Assembly: GCA_900316265.1 (NCBI GenBank)
Contig: ONCH01000025.1
Span: 1 to 64,000, forward strand
DNA from: an uncultured Prevotellaceae bacterium
GTDB taxonomy: Bacteria > Bacteroidota > Bacteroidia > Bacteroidales > Bacteroidaceae
Direction: 5' to 3'
Length of the DNA stretch: 64,000 nucleotides
The stretch's first letter is position 1. Each line of letters begins with the position of its first letter. The translations under genes and the position numbers were made by a program. Under the pieces are notes generated by a model that saw only the letters and a list, made by a program, of their open reading frames with translations, did no database searches and was not told the origin of the DNA. This document shows positions 9,263 through 18,217 of this stretch, piece after piece.

Positions 9263-10153
9263 TTAAACTATGATTCGCGTCTTATGATAGTTCTCACGGA
9301 ATTCCGACGGCGAGCAGTTTTTCTTCTTTTTAAAGATGCGATTAAAATTGCTTAGGTTATTGAAACCACAGGCGTAGCAAATCTCCGCAATGCTGTTTGA
9401 CGTATCCACCAGCATACGACTGGCATAGCCCAGGCGTTGCTCGATGATGTATTCGCTGAGGTTGCGTCCTGTATGCGACTTGAAGAAACGGCTGAAGGCC
9501 GACGGACTCATGCCCGCAATATCAGCCAACGTATTCAGGCGTATCTCCTCTGTATAGTTCTTAGCAATATAGTTCTTTACTTTCAGTACTCGGCGCGAGT
9601 CACTCTCCACAGCCACCTTTGCATAGCTCGACGATGCCAGCGTGTGCATCTCCGTGCTCTTGGAGAGTTCATAGAGAATAGTCAGGAACTGCGTGACTGC
9701 ATAGAATCCTTCCTTTACAGAGCTCAGTGTGTCGAGCAAGTTATAGACGCGCATGATGTCAGTGAGCGAGAAAGCCAGTCCCTTGCGTGCTTCCAGCAAC
9801 ATCTTACGCAGTGAGAAGAATGGATTGCGCGCCAGGAAACCGTCTTCACTCAGGTCGAGATAGAAATGAACGGTAATCTCACGAATATCGTCACTCGTAC
9901 AGGTATTCTGTTCCCACACATGTTCCAAGTCTGGACCTGTTATGATGGCTAAGTCATACTCTCCAATCACCTCGCTGGAGTCGCCTACCACACGACGCAC
10001 ACCTGGGGCATGCTCCACGAAGTTCAGCTCGAACACCTCGTGGTTGTGGATGGGATAGGTAAACTCCTTCTTTCTGCGCTCGGCAATATAGAGGGAGTCC
10101 TTACCCATCAGCGGGGTAATCTCATGCATGACACCACGTAACTCTTCCATCAA
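9263..10153 (-). CDS. AraC-family transcriptional regulator
   Basis: The protein has 296 residues. The N-terminal half is cupin-like (HNHEVFELNFVEHAPG, about 30-110). The C-terminal half is a double helix-turn-helix (about 195-290) with the family signatures MSPSAFSRFFKSHTG and GFNNLSNFNRIFKKKK. This is the sugar- or ligand-responsive AraC architecture. Its ATG overlaps the dapA stop (ATGA, 10150-10153), so translation is coupled to dapA. The link to dapA and to the phosphatase module downstream is positional; the regulated genes are unknown. Confidence 0.88.
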   Translation of the reverse strand: MMEELRGVMHEITPLMGKDSLYIAERRKKEFTYPIHNHEVFELNFVEHAPGVRRVVGDSSEVIGEYDLAIITGPDLEHVWEQNTCTSDDIREITVHFYLDLSEDGFLARNPFFSLRKMLLEARKGLAFSLTDIMRVYNLLDTLSSVKEGFYAVTQFLTILYELSKSTEMHTLASSSYAKVAVESDSRRVLKVKNYIAKNYTEEIRLNTLADIAGMSPSAFSRFFKSHTGRNLSEYIIEQRLGYASRMLVDTSNSIAEICYACGFNNLSNFNRIFKKKKNCSPSEFRENYHKTRIIV

Positions 10154-11037
10154 ATCTTCAATTCCTTCATGATTTCACTCATACGCTGCAGGGTGCTGAT
10201 GCGTGTCGGCACGAGCGGCAGACGCAAGATATTCTGAATATAGCCCATCTCGCTGAGCATGCACTTCACACCGGCAGGATTGCCATCGACAAAGAGCAGC
10301 GAGAAGAGGTCCTGGAAACGATGATGAATCTTGCGGGCACCATCATACTCGCCACGCATCTGCAGGCGAATCATCTTTGAGAATTCGCGAGGCAGGGCAT
10401 TACCAATAACGCTGATAGCACCAACAGCGCCACAGCTGACCATCGGGAACGTCAATGCATCGTCGCCAGAAAGCACCTCAAAGCCACGTGGACTATTCTT
10501 AATAATTTCGTCCACCTGCTCCAGATTGCCGGAAGCCTCCTTGATAGCCACGATATTCGGACAGTCGTAAGCTAAACGCACTGATGTAGCAGCTGTCATG
10601 TTGACACCTGTACGACCAGGAACGTTATACAAGACCACGGGCAGCTGGGTAGCTGCCGCGATGGCCTTGAAATGCTGATAGAGTCCTTCCTGCGAAGGTT
10701 TGTTATAATACGGGCAAACGCTAAGGATGCCATCGACACCACGGAAATCGCCCGTCTGCAATTCATTAACAATGGCTGCGGTATTATTTCCGCCACATCC
10801 TACAAGAATAGGCACGCGCCCACCCACCAAGTCAACGATGAGGTCTTTTATTTTCTGTTTCTCTTCAGCTGTCAACGTGGGTGTCTCACCAGTGGTAGCC
10901 AAGATACAGAAAAAGTCTGCTCCGCTATTCAGTTGGTACTCTACGAGGCGAATCAGCGACTTGTAGTCCACCGACCCGTCTTCCAGAAAAGGGGTGATTA
11001 ACGCAATACCTAATCCTTTAAAGATGTTGTGTGCCAT
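10150..11037 (-). CDS. dapA: 4-hydroxy-tetrahydrodipicolinate synthase
   Basis: At 295 residues it is full length. It condenses pyruvate with aspartate semialdehyde, the first committed step of lysine and meso-diaminopimelate synthesis. Visible motifs are the TTGETPTL substrate loop, YYNKPSQEG, YNVPGRTG with the catalytic tyrosine, and IVAIKEASGN with the Schiff-base lysine. A -7 promoter box lies at 11076-11069. The gene starts the minus-strand run dapA-araC-spoIIE-rsbW-STAS-sensor and overlaps araC by 4 bp. Confidence 0.97.
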   Translation of the reverse strand: MAHNIFKGLGIALITPFLEDGSVDYKSLIRLVEYQLNSGADFFCILATTGETPTLTAEEKQKIKDLIVDLVGGRVPILVGCGGNNTAAIVNELQTGDFRGVDGILSVCPYYNKPSQEGLYQHFKAIAAATQLPVVLYNVPGRTGVNMTAATSVRLAYDCPNIVAIKEASGNLEQVDEIIKNSPRGFEVLSGDDALTFPMVSCGAVGAISVIGNALPREFSKMIRLQMRGEYDGARKIHHRFQDLFSLLFVDGNPAGVKCMLSEMGYIQNILRLPLVPTRISTLQRMSEIMKELKI

Positions 11038-11068
11038 AAATATTCTTAAATTCTTGTCTTTGCGGCTG

Positions 11069-11076
11069 CAAAATTA
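11069..11076 (-). promoter_or_regulatory. -7 box TAATTTTG for dapA
   Basis: Exact TAnnTTTG match on the minus strand, about 30 bases before the dapA ATG, in an AT-rich gap. Confidence 0.6.
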
Positions 11077-11125
11077 CATAATTTAATTGTAAAATGATAA
11101 AGAATTGCCTAAAAATGTTTCATTT

Positions 11126-13231
11126 TCACACTTTCTTCAATACAACTGCTGAACGTGCAGGGATATAGAGCTTGAGCCACTCTTTATGATCCTCCACATA
11201 CAAGGGGTCGTAGTTGGTCAGGTGTGTAATACTATCGTCGGCAAAACCGTTACCACCAAATTCCTTAGCGTCGGTGTTGAGCACCACCTCGTAAGAACCC
11301 GTAGGAACAAGGAATCCGTAGTCCGTATAAGAGCGTGTCGGTGAGAAGTTGAAGACAAAGACGAGGTCGCCACGCATGTAGCACAGCACCTGGTCGCCGT
11401 CATCGTGCCAGATTTCCGTCACGGGTGTTGCTTGGAAGTTCTTCTGCGACTTGATAACCTCCAACATTTTACGGTCGAAGTCACCCAACCAGTGGTAGCA
11501 GAGATCCTTGTTATCCACGAGGTTCCACTGACGACGCGCATACTTGTATGACCAGCCGTTACCCTCACGTGGGAAGTCAATCCACTCCGGATGACCAAAT
11601 TCATTACCCATGAAGTTCAGGTAACCACCGTTGATGGCACCTGCCGTCACGAGACGAATCATCTTGTGCAGAGCAATACCGCGCTGAGCCAAGTCGTTGA
11701 CGTCCTTCTTGGCAAAGTGCCAGTACATGTCGGCATCGATGAGACGGAAGATAATGGTCTTATCACCTACTAGTGCCTGGTCGTGACTCTCGCAATACGA
11801 GATGGTCTTCTCGTCAGGACGACGGTTCTTGACCTCCCAGAAGATAGAGCAGACATTGATATCCTCATCGCGTACCTCTTTAATAGTCTTAATCCAGTAG
11901 TCAGGGATATTCATTGCCATACGGTAGTCGAAGCCGTAGCCGCCATCCTCGAACTTAGCTGCAAGACCGGGCATACCAGAAACCTCCTCAGCAATGGTGA
12001 TGGCGTTCTTGTTAACCTCGTGGATGAGGCAGTTAGCCAGTGTCAGATAGCAGATAGCATTGTCGTCTTCATGACCATTGAAGTAGTCGCCATAACCACC
12101 GAAGGCCTCACCAAGACCGTGGCTATAGTACAGCATAGACGTCACACCGTCGAAACGGAAGCCGTCAAACTTGAACTCCTCGAGCCAGTACTTACAGTTA
12201 CTGAGCAAGAAGTGCAAAACGTCGTCCTTGCCATAGTCGAAGCACAGCGAGTCCCATGCCGGATGCTCATGACGGTCGCCAGCATAGAAGAACTGGTTGG
12301 GGTCACCGCAAAGATTACCCAGACCTTCTACCTCATTCTTCACAGCGTGGCTGTGTACAATATCCATAATCACGGCAATACCCATCTTGTGAGCCGTATC
12401 AATCATTTCCTTCAGGTCCTCAGGCGTACCGAAACGGCTGGAGGGAGCAAAGAATGAAGAAACGTGGTATCCGAAAGAGCCATAATAAGGATGTTCCTGA
12501 ATAGCCATTACCTGAATAGCGTTATAGCCGTCCTTCTTGACACGAGGCAGCACATTCTCCGTGAACTCTTTATAGGTGCCTACCTTCTCAGCATCCTGAC
12601 TCATACCCACGTGGCACTCGTAAATCAATAGCGGAGCTTTGTTGGGCTTGAAGTTCTTCTTTTTCCACTCGTATGGCTTCTCAGGATTCCACACCTGAGC
12701 AGAGAATATCTTCGTCTGGTCGTCCTGCACTACACGGCGGCACCATGCTGGGATGCGCTCGCCTTCTCCCCCATTCCACTTCACCTTCATCTTATAAAGT
12801 TGACCGTGCTTGAGGGCTTTTTCCGATAGTTTCAGTTCCCAATTGCCAGTACCTTCAATGCGCTTACACTTGTATTTCTCGTCCTCCTGCCAATTGTTGA
12901 AGTCACCAATCAGGTATATCTCTGTGGCGTTAGGTGCCCACTCACGGAACACCCAGCCCTTGGCAAGCTTGTGTAAACCGAAATAGAGGTGACCACTGGC
13001 AAAGTCCGATAGCGTCTTCTTACCATTGCGGGTCAGCTGACCAATCTTCCACAGCGCATGGTCGTGGCGTCCACGGATAGCCTGTTCAAACGGCTCCAGC
13101 CATGAGTCGTCACGTACTAAACCAATGTGTTGGGGCTCCTCTACTTTCTTCACACGCTTTGCGGGAGCCTTTTTTGCCGTAGTCTTAGCGGCCGTTTTCT
13201 TGGCGGTCGTTGTTTTCTTTGTTGTAGCCAT
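11126..13231 (-). CDS. glgB: 1,4-alpha-glucan branching enzyme with Lys/Ala-rich N-terminal tail
   Basis: The protein has 701 residues. A CBM48-like N-domain (about 60-150, WAPNATEIYLIGDFNNW) precedes a GH13 barrel with VIMDIVHSHAV, FDGFRFDGVTSM (nucleophile Asp near 355), IAEEVSG (acid/base Glu near 412) and CESHDQ. It forms alpha-1,6 branches in glycogen. The first 34 residues are an unusual run of Lys, Ala and Thr (AKKTAAKTTAKKAPAKR) resembling a histone-H1 or HU tail. There is no internal Met before the enzyme domain, so the tail is part of the product. The YhcH-family gene is 18 bp upstream. Confidence 0.95.
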   Translation of the reverse strand: MATTKKTTTAKKTAAKTTAKKAPAKRVKKVEEPQHIGLVRDDSWLEPFEQAIRGRHDHALWKIGQLTRNGKKTLSDFASGHLYFGLHKLAKGWVFREWAPNATEIYLIGDFNNWQEDEKYKCKRIEGTGNWELKLSEKALKHGQLYKMKVKWNGGEGERIPAWCRRVVQDDQTKIFSAQVWNPEKPYEWKKKNFKPNKAPLLIYECHVGMSQDAEKVGTYKEFTENVLPRVKKDGYNAIQVMAIQEHPYYGSFGYHVSSFFAPSSRFGTPEDLKEMIDTAHKMGIAVIMDIVHSHAVKNEVEGLGNLCGDPNQFFYAGDRHEHPAWDSLCFDYGKDDVLHFLLSNCKYWLEEFKFDGFRFDGVTSMLYYSHGLGEAFGGYGDYFNGHEDDNAICYLTLANCLIHEVNKNAITIAEEVSGMPGLAAKFEDGGYGFDYRMAMNIPDYWIKTIKEVRDEDINVCSIFWEVKNRRPDEKTISYCESHDQALVGDKTIIFRLIDADMYWHFAKKDVNDLAQRGIALHKMIRLVTAGAINGGYLNFMGNEFGHPEWIDFPREGNGWSYKYARRQWNLVDNKDLCYHWLGDFDRKMLEVIKSQKNFQATPVTEIWHDDGDQVLCYMRGDLVFVFNFSPTRSYTDYGFLVPTGSYEVVLNTDAKEFGGNGFADDSITHLTNYDPLYVEDHKEWLKLYIPARSAVVLKKV

Positions 13232-13249
13232 AGTAATATGATTTAAGTT

Positions 13250-13696
13250 TTATGCTTTTACTTTAAATATTGCTTTCTTGAATTCTGGGACGCCAGCAAT
13301 ACAGGGAGCATGACCGTCCTGTGGGAAGAAGATGGCCATCATGCCCGGCTGACAGGTCACATAGCTGTCGGCGGCCAAGTCAGGAATCTTGGTAATATCC
13401 TTCTCTGCATTATACTCAACATCGGGCAACAGCTCGCGCTGGGTATAACCGTAAGTCTCAGCAGCTGTAATAGGAATCTGGATATCTATCATCTTATTGT
13501 GAGTCTCGATGAATGCCTCGTCAGGGGTCTTGCCCTTGGTGGTCGTAATGTTGACAAAGAGGTCTTTGCCTTCAATCTCATACTTGCCATCAGCCATCTT
13601 GCTGAGGTCGTTGGCTTTCAAGAACTCCACTACTTTGGGGAACAGCGGATTAAGCGCTGCATATTTCTCCAAATTGTCTAATGTGTCGATGATCAT
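13250..13696 (-). CDS. YhcH/YjgK/YiaL (DUF386) family protein
   Basis: At 148 residues it is one compact beta-sandwich of the DUF386 family, to which EbgC and YiaL belong. Family signatures are PDEAFIETHNKMIDIQIP near 60-80 and GMMAIFFPQDGHAPC near 115-130, whose His and Glu residues form the putative metal site. Members are linked to carbohydrate (often sialic acid or beta-galactoside) metabolism, but the exact reaction is unsettled. It lies 18 bp upstream of glgB, so the two are probably cotranscribed. Confidence 0.85.
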   Translation of the reverse strand: MIIDTLDNLEKYAALNPLFPKVVEFLKANDLSKMADGKYEIEGKDLFVNITTTKGKTPDEAFIETHNKMIDIQIPITAAETYGYTQRELLPDVEYNAEKDITKIPDLAADSYVTCQPGMMAIFFPQDGHAPCIAGVPEFKKAIFKVKA

Positions 13697-13726
13697 AAAT
13701 GTCTTAGTGTTATAAGTTAAACATAT

Positions 13727-14848
13727 TTAGTTATTTTCCAACTGACGTTTGCCACGCACATAGGTACCTTGGGCTGTGATATTGCCGTTACGGTCTTTCT
13801 CCACGAAACGACCGTCGCGCCGATCTTCCACATAGGTACCCTCAAAACGCAGACCTTCCTTATTCTCTTCGATGGCAGGTCCGTGACGCTTGCCATCCTT
13901 GAAATGGCCACGGAATTTAGAACCATCGGCATAGCGTGCAATACCCTCGCCATGAATAGTGCCATTGCGGAACTGTCCTTCGAAATAGTCGCCGTTCTTC
14001 ATTGTCAGCTTACCACGACCATTGGGTTTATCAGTCTTCCACTCACCCTGATAAGTATTGCCGTTCTTCCACACCAGCGTTCCCTGACCACTCTTGTCGC
14101 CCTTCAAGAACTGACCCGTATAGCGGTCACCGTTGGCATAGCGGAAGATACCCTGACCTGTGCGTTCACCATTCACATAGTCGCCATCATAGAAGTCACC
14201 ATTCTGGAACTTATAGATGCCCTTGCCGTTCTGCACATCATTGACGAACTGTCCGATATAGGCGTCACCGTTTGCATAGCGGAAAGTGCCTTTGCCATGC
14301 TGGCGGTTGTCCTTCCACTGTCCGTCATAGGAAGAGCCATCGCCCCAGTTGAAGACGCCCCGACCGTTTTTCTGGTCGTTCAGCCACTCACCATCATAGT
14401 AGGCACCACTCTTGTACGTGTACTTGCCCTTACCACTTCGTTTGCTCAGCTTCCACTGGCCGTCATAGACGTCACCATTATAATAGTGCATGACACCGTG
14501 ACCCTCTTGTTCGTCGCGGTACCACAAACCTACATATTTATTATTATTGTTGAAATAGAAGGTACCCTTGCCGTGCTGATGGTCCTGCATCCACTCGCCC
14601 TCATACTTCTCACCATCGTGGAACGTATAGACACCATAGCCTTGGCGCTTGCCTTTGACATACTCGCCTTCAAAGCTGTCGCCATCTTTCCATGTTGTCT
14701 TACCTTTACCGTGTGGTTTTCCTGCCATCATCTGCCCCTTATATTCACCACCGTCCTTCATTTTACAGGAGCCAAGGGTAATTTTCTGGGCTGACGCAGA
14801 AAACGCCAACAGGGTACAAAAAGATAGAATTATATATCGTTTGTTCAT
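13727..14848 (-). CDS. Secreted MORN-repeat protein
   Basis: A signal peptide (MNKRY then IILSFCTLLAFSASA) is followed by about 13 tandem MORN repeats of roughly 23 residues (for example GKGTFRYANGDAYIGQFVND), filling residues about 28-345. MORN repeats form elongated beta-hairpin rods that in other systems contact lipids or proteins. I start it at 14848 because that gives a clean signal peptide; an in-frame ATG also exists at 14860. A TACCTTTG box at 14878-14871 faces it and a separate box drives divergent kdsB. The role is unknown. A second MORN stretch occurs in the GH25 gene at 18976. Confidence 0.85.
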   Translation of the reverse strand: MNKRYIILSFCTLLAFSASAQKITLGSCKMKDGGEYKGQMMAGKPHGKGKTTWKDGDSFEGEYVKGKRQGYGVYTFHDGEKYEGEWMQDHQHGKGTFYFNNNNKYVGLWYRDEQEGHGVMHYYNGDVYDGQWKLSKRSGKGKYTYKSGAYYDGEWLNDQKNGRGVFNWGDGSSYDGQWKDNRQHGKGTFRYANGDAYIGQFVNDVQNGKGIYKFQNGDFYDGDYVNGERTGQGIFRYANGDRYTGQFLKGDKSGQGTLVWKNGNTYQGEWKTDKPNGRGKLTMKNGDYFEGQFRNGTIHGEGIARYADGSKFRGHFKDGKRHGPAIEENKEGLRFEGTYVEDRRDGRFVEKDRNGNITAQGTYVRGKRQLENN

Positions 14849-14870
14849 AAGAATAGACATTTAAACTTGA

Positions 14871-14878
14871 CAAAGGTA
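14871..14878 (-). promoter_or_regulatory. -7 box TACCTTTG for the MORN protein
   Basis: Exact TAnnTTTG match on the minus strand, 23 bases before the 14848 ATG; divergent from the kdsB box. Confidence 0.6.
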
Positions 14879-14921
14879 TGAAAAAAAAGCGAGACTACAA
14901 AGCGTTTTAAAAAATATTCAC

Positions 14922-14929
14922 TATCTTTG
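14922..14929 (+). promoter_or_regulatory. -7 box TATCTTTG for kdsB
   Basis: Exact TAnnTTTG match, 23 bases before the kdsB ATG at 14953. Confidence 0.6.
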
Positions 14930-14952
14930 CAGCAGATTTACATGTTTTGATT

Positions 14953-15702
14953 ATGAAATTCATTGCTATCATACCTGCCAGATATGCGTCCACACGCTTT
15001 CCTGGCAAACCGTTGGCCATGCTGGGTGGAAAGACCGTTATCCAGCGAGTGTACGAACAGGCAACAGCCGTATTGGGCGAGGCGTATGTCGCCACCGACG
15101 ACGAGCGCATCTACAAGGCTGTAGAGGCCTTTGGCGGCAAAGTCGTCATGACGCGCACCGACCACAAGAGCGGCACCGACCGCATTCAGGAGGCAGCTAC
15201 CAAGATTAATACTGATGCTGACGTCATCATCAACGTACAGGGTGATGAGCCTTTCATCCAAGCCTCACAGATAGAGACGCTGATGCACCTCTTCGACGAT
15301 CCGACGACACAGATTGGCACGCTGGGTAAGCATTTCGAGACGATGGAAGCTGTCGAGAATCCCAACTCTCCGAAGATAGTAACCGACAATCGCGGCTTTG
15401 CACTCTACTTCAGTCGTTCGGTCATTCCTTACATCAGAGGCAAGGAGCGCAACGGGTGGTTTGGCGAGTATCCATTCCTGAAACATTTAGGCATCTATGC
15501 TTATCGCCGCGAGGTATTGGCCGAGGTAACAAAATTGCCCCAAAGCAGTCTGGAGAAAGCAGAGAGCCTGGAGCAATTACGTTGGTTACAGAACGGCTAC
15601 CGCATTCGCGTGGGTTTGACCAATATCGAAACGGTAGGCATCGACACGCCCGAAGACTTACAACGCGCTGAAGAATTCTTGAAACAGCAGATGCAGGCGT
15701 AA
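14953..15702 (+). CDS. kdsB: 3-deoxy-manno-octulosonate cytidylyltransferase
   Basis: This 249-residue enzyme activates KDO as CMP-KDO for lipopolysaccharide core synthesis. The N-terminus IAIIPARYASTRFPGKPL is the diagnostic CTP-binding motif, and NVQGDEPF and NPNSPKIV also match. I place the start at the ATG at 14953; a TTG two codons upstream is in frame but less likely. It converges on the dnaJ-like gene with an 18-bp gap. Confidence 0.97.
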   Translation: MKFIAIIPARYASTRFPGKPLAMLGGKTVIQRVYEQATAVLGEAYVATDDERIYKAVEAFGGKVVMTRTDHKSGTDRIQEAATKINTDADVIINVQGDEPFIQASQIETLMHLFDDPTTQIGTLGKHFETMEAVENPNSPKIVTDNRGFALYFSRSVIPYIRGKERNGWFGEYPFLKHLGIYAYRREVLAEVTKLPQSSLEKAESLEQLRWLQNGYRIRVGLTNIETVGIDTPEDLQRAEEFLKQQMQA

Positions 15703-15720
15703 CCTGCATCCGCTCTGTCA

Positions 15721-16371
15721 TTAAGCACGCTGCATTTCCTGCAGCAGCTGTTTCTGTCGCTCTGACAATCCTGTCGGCAACGTCACCTGATAGGTCAGGA
15801 TGAGGTCCGTACCTCCCCTGCCCTTTCCGCGCAGTCGCACCTTGGTGCCCGGCTGTGTTTCTGGCTTTACCTTCAACTTCAGACGTTCACCAGTACCTGT
15901 CGTCACCATGATATCGCCACCCAACAGAGCCGTATACATATCGATGGTCACCGTGGCCTGCGTATTCTTCGGCGCCTCCTTATAACTCTGGGCACCACGC
16001 ATGCCACCGCCAAACAAATCCTGGAAGAACGACGAGAAGCCACCGCCGCCACCACCAAACGACGAGAAGTCGAAACCCTCAAAGGGATTGCCCTGTGCGC
16101 CATGATAGCCACCAAAGCCGCCACCCGCTTGTTCGAAAGCCTCTGCCTGTTTCCACTGCTCCCCATACTTGTCGTATTTCGCACGCTTTTCCGGGTCACC
16201 AATGACATCATAAGCTTCCGTCAGCGCCTGGAACTTCGCCTTCGCCTTAGGGTCGTCGGGATGCAAGTCGGGGTGAAACTGCTTGGCACGCTTCAGGTAA
16301 GCCTTCTTCACATCCTTCTGGGGTATCGTCTTATCGACCCCTAAAATCTTGTAATAGTCAATGAATGCCAT
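15721..16371 (-). CDS. Short DnaJ/CbpA-like cochaperone lacking C-terminal domain I
   Basis: The protein has 216 residues. The J-domain (1-70) has YYKILGVDK and the HPD motif (QFHPDLHPDD). A Gly/Phe-rich linker (about 75-130) follows, then one C-terminal domain (TIDMYTALLGGD, VKPETQPGTKVRLRGKG). There is no zinc finger, and the first of the two usual CbpA substrate-binding domains is absent, so it is about 100 residues shorter than typical CbpA. A good GGAGG lies upstream of the ATG. It should stimulate DnaK ATPase; client binding is probably reduced or specialised. I cannot exclude that the missing domain is another internal deletion, but the frame is intact. Confidence 0.85.
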   Translation of the reverse strand: MAFIDYYKILGVDKTIPQKDVKKAYLKRAKQFHPDLHPDDPKAKAKFQALTEAYDVIGDPEKRAKYDKYGEQWKQAEAFEQAGGGFGGYHGAQGNPFEGFDFSSFGGGGGGFSSFFQDLFGGGMRGAQSYKEAPKNTQATVTIDMYTALLGGDIMVTTGTGERLKLKVKPETQPGTKVRLRGKGRGGTDLILTYQVTLPTGLSERQKQLLQEMQRA

Positions 16372-16457
16372 AATACTACCTCCTATTTTTTATTTTCTTT
16401 TAACCATTGACCAGCAAAAAGCGTGCCTAAGGACTTGGAGAATTCAAAAATAATGTC

Positions 16458-16465
16458 TACCTTTG
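16458..16465 (+). promoter_or_regulatory. -7 box TACCTTTG for the 5'-nucleotidase
   Basis: Exact match, with TTG 20 bases upstream (16435-16437), 23 bases before the ATG at 16488. Confidence 0.6.
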
Positions 16466-16487
16466 CACTTATCTAAAAAAATGCACT

Positions 16488-18194
16488 ATGAAAAAAACAA
16501 CTATCCTTTTTGCACTCCTGTGCATCTGCATGACAGCTATGGCCAAGCAAAGCAAGACTGTAACCATCAGACTGGTAGAAACCTCTGACGTCCACGGGGC
16601 TTTCTTCCCATATAACTTCACGGAGCGCCGCCCTATGGAGGGAACGATGGCGCGTGTCAGCACCTACCTCAAGCGCCAGCGCAAGACCTACGGCGACCGC
16701 CTGATTCTGCTGGACAATGGCGACATTCTGCAGGGACAGCCCACCTGCTATTATACCAACTACGTCAAGACTGACGAACCCAACATCGCTGCAGAGGTCA
16801 TCAACTACCTGAAGTACGATGCCGAGACCTTCGGCAACCACGATGTGGAGACGGGTCATGCCGTCTATGATAAGTGGATTAAGGAGGTGAAGTGTCCGAT
16901 GCTGGGTGCCAACATCATCGACACCAAGACCAACAAGCCCTATGTCAAGCCCTACACCATCATTGAACGCGAGGGTGTCCGCGTGGCCATCTTAGGCATG
17001 CTCACGCCTGCCATTCCCAACTGGTTGCACGAGAGTTTGTGGACGGGCCTGCGCTTCGACGAGATGCTCCAGACCGCCCGCCACTGGCTGAAGATTCTGA
17101 AGGAGCAGGAGAAGGCAGATGTCATCGTCGGACTTTTCCATAGCGGATGGGATGGCGGCATTGTCACCCCCACCTACGAGGAAGATGTTGCCAGGAAGAT
17201 GGCGGAGACCGTAGAGGGCTTCGACGTCATCTTCTTCGGTCACGATCATACCGAGCGCAACACCACCATCAACAACACGCTCTGCATGGACCCGTCGTGC
17301 AACGCACTCAAAGTAGCAGAGGCAACCATTCAGATTCGTAACGGCAAGGTAGTCAGCAAGAAAGGAGAAATCATTGATGTAAGAAACGAAGCTATCGACC
17401 AGCAGTACATCGCTCATTTCCAGCCACAGATTGACGCCATCCGCCAGTATGTAGAGCGACAGCTTGGCACCTTTGCCAGTCCTATGCGCTCCCGCGACGC
17501 CTTCTTCGGTTCTGCAGCCTTCACCGACCTAATTCATCAGTTGCAGTTAGACGAGACGCATGCCGACATCTCGTTCAATGCACCCCTGACTTTCAATACC
17601 GACATCAAGGCGGGACCGATATACATGAGTGACATGTTCAAACTCTACCGTTTCGAGAACAAAATCTATGTGCTCCGCATGACGGGCGAGGAGGTTCGCA
17701 AACACCTGGAGAGAAGTTACGACCTGTGGGTAAACACCATGAAGAGTCCTGACGACCATATCATGATGCTCAACGAAGGGTCTGCGGGCGACGAGCAGCG
17801 CAGAGGTTTCAAGAACCTGACCTTCAACTTCGACTCGGCGGCAGGCATCGACTATGTCGTTGACGTCACCAAGCCCGACGGCCAGAAGGTGCACATACTG
17901 CAGTTCTCCGACGGTCGTCCGTTCGACGAGAAAGCATGGTACAAAGTGGTCATGAACAGCTATCGTGGCAATGGTGGTGGCGAACTGCTCACCCAGGGTG
18001 CAGGCATCCCCCTCGATTCCATCAACAACCGCATCATTTTCATGAGCGAGCGTGACCAGCGCTACTACTTGACACAAAAGATTGAGCGCGAAGGGAAGGT
18101 GGAAGGTAAGGCACTGAACAACTGGCGCTTCATTCCTGATGCTTGGGCACGTCCCGCCATTGAACGCGACCGCAAACTGATTTTCGGAGAATAA
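16488..18194 (+). CDS. Periplasmic 5'-nucleotidase / 2',3'-cyclic phosphodiesterase family metallophosphatase
   Basis: The protein has 568 residues with a signal peptide (LLCICMTAMA, about 5-20). The N-terminal calcineurin-like domain has all metal motifs: DVHGAFFP, LDNGDILQG, FGNHDVE, LFHSGWDG and FGHDHTE. The C-terminal 5'-nucleotidase domain (about 310-540) includes YKVVMNSYRGNGGGEL. It is expected to release phosphate and nucleosides from nucleotides in the periplasm. nudC starts 23 bp downstream, so two nucleotide hydrolases share a transcript. Confidence 0.9.
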   Translation: MKKTTILFALLCICMTAMAKQSKTVTIRLVETSDVHGAFFPYNFTERRPMEGTMARVSTYLKRQRKTYGDRLILLDNGDILQGQPTCYYTNYVKTDEPNIAAEVINYLKYDAETFGNHDVETGHAVYDKWIKEVKCPMLGANIIDTKTNKPYVKPYTIIEREGVRVAILGMLTPAIPNWLHESLWTGLRFDEMLQTARHWLKILKEQEKADVIVGLFHSGWDGGIVTPTYEEDVARKMAETVEGFDVIFFGHDHTERNTTINNTLCMDPSCNALKVAEATIQIRNGKVVSKKGEIIDVRNEAIDQQYIAHFQPQIDAIRQYVERQLGTFASPMRSRDAFFGSAAFTDLIHQLQLDETHADISFNAPLTFNTDIKAGPIYMSDMFKLYRFENKIYVLRMTGEEVRKHLERSYDLWVNTMKSPDDHIMMLNEGSAGDEQRRGFKNLTFNFDSAAGIDYVVDVTKPDGQKVHILQFSDGRPFDEKAWYKVVMNSYRGNGGGELLTQGAGIPLDSINNRIIFMSERDQRYYLTQKIEREGKVEGKALNNWRFIPDAWARPAIERDRKLIFGE

Positions 18195-18217
18195 CAACAA
18201 TGGATTAAACGGATTAA

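Noticed and set aside
13769..14794. 341-codon plus-strand frame
   Set aside because: It is antisense to regular MORN repeats; the hydrophobic repeat pattern is just their complement.
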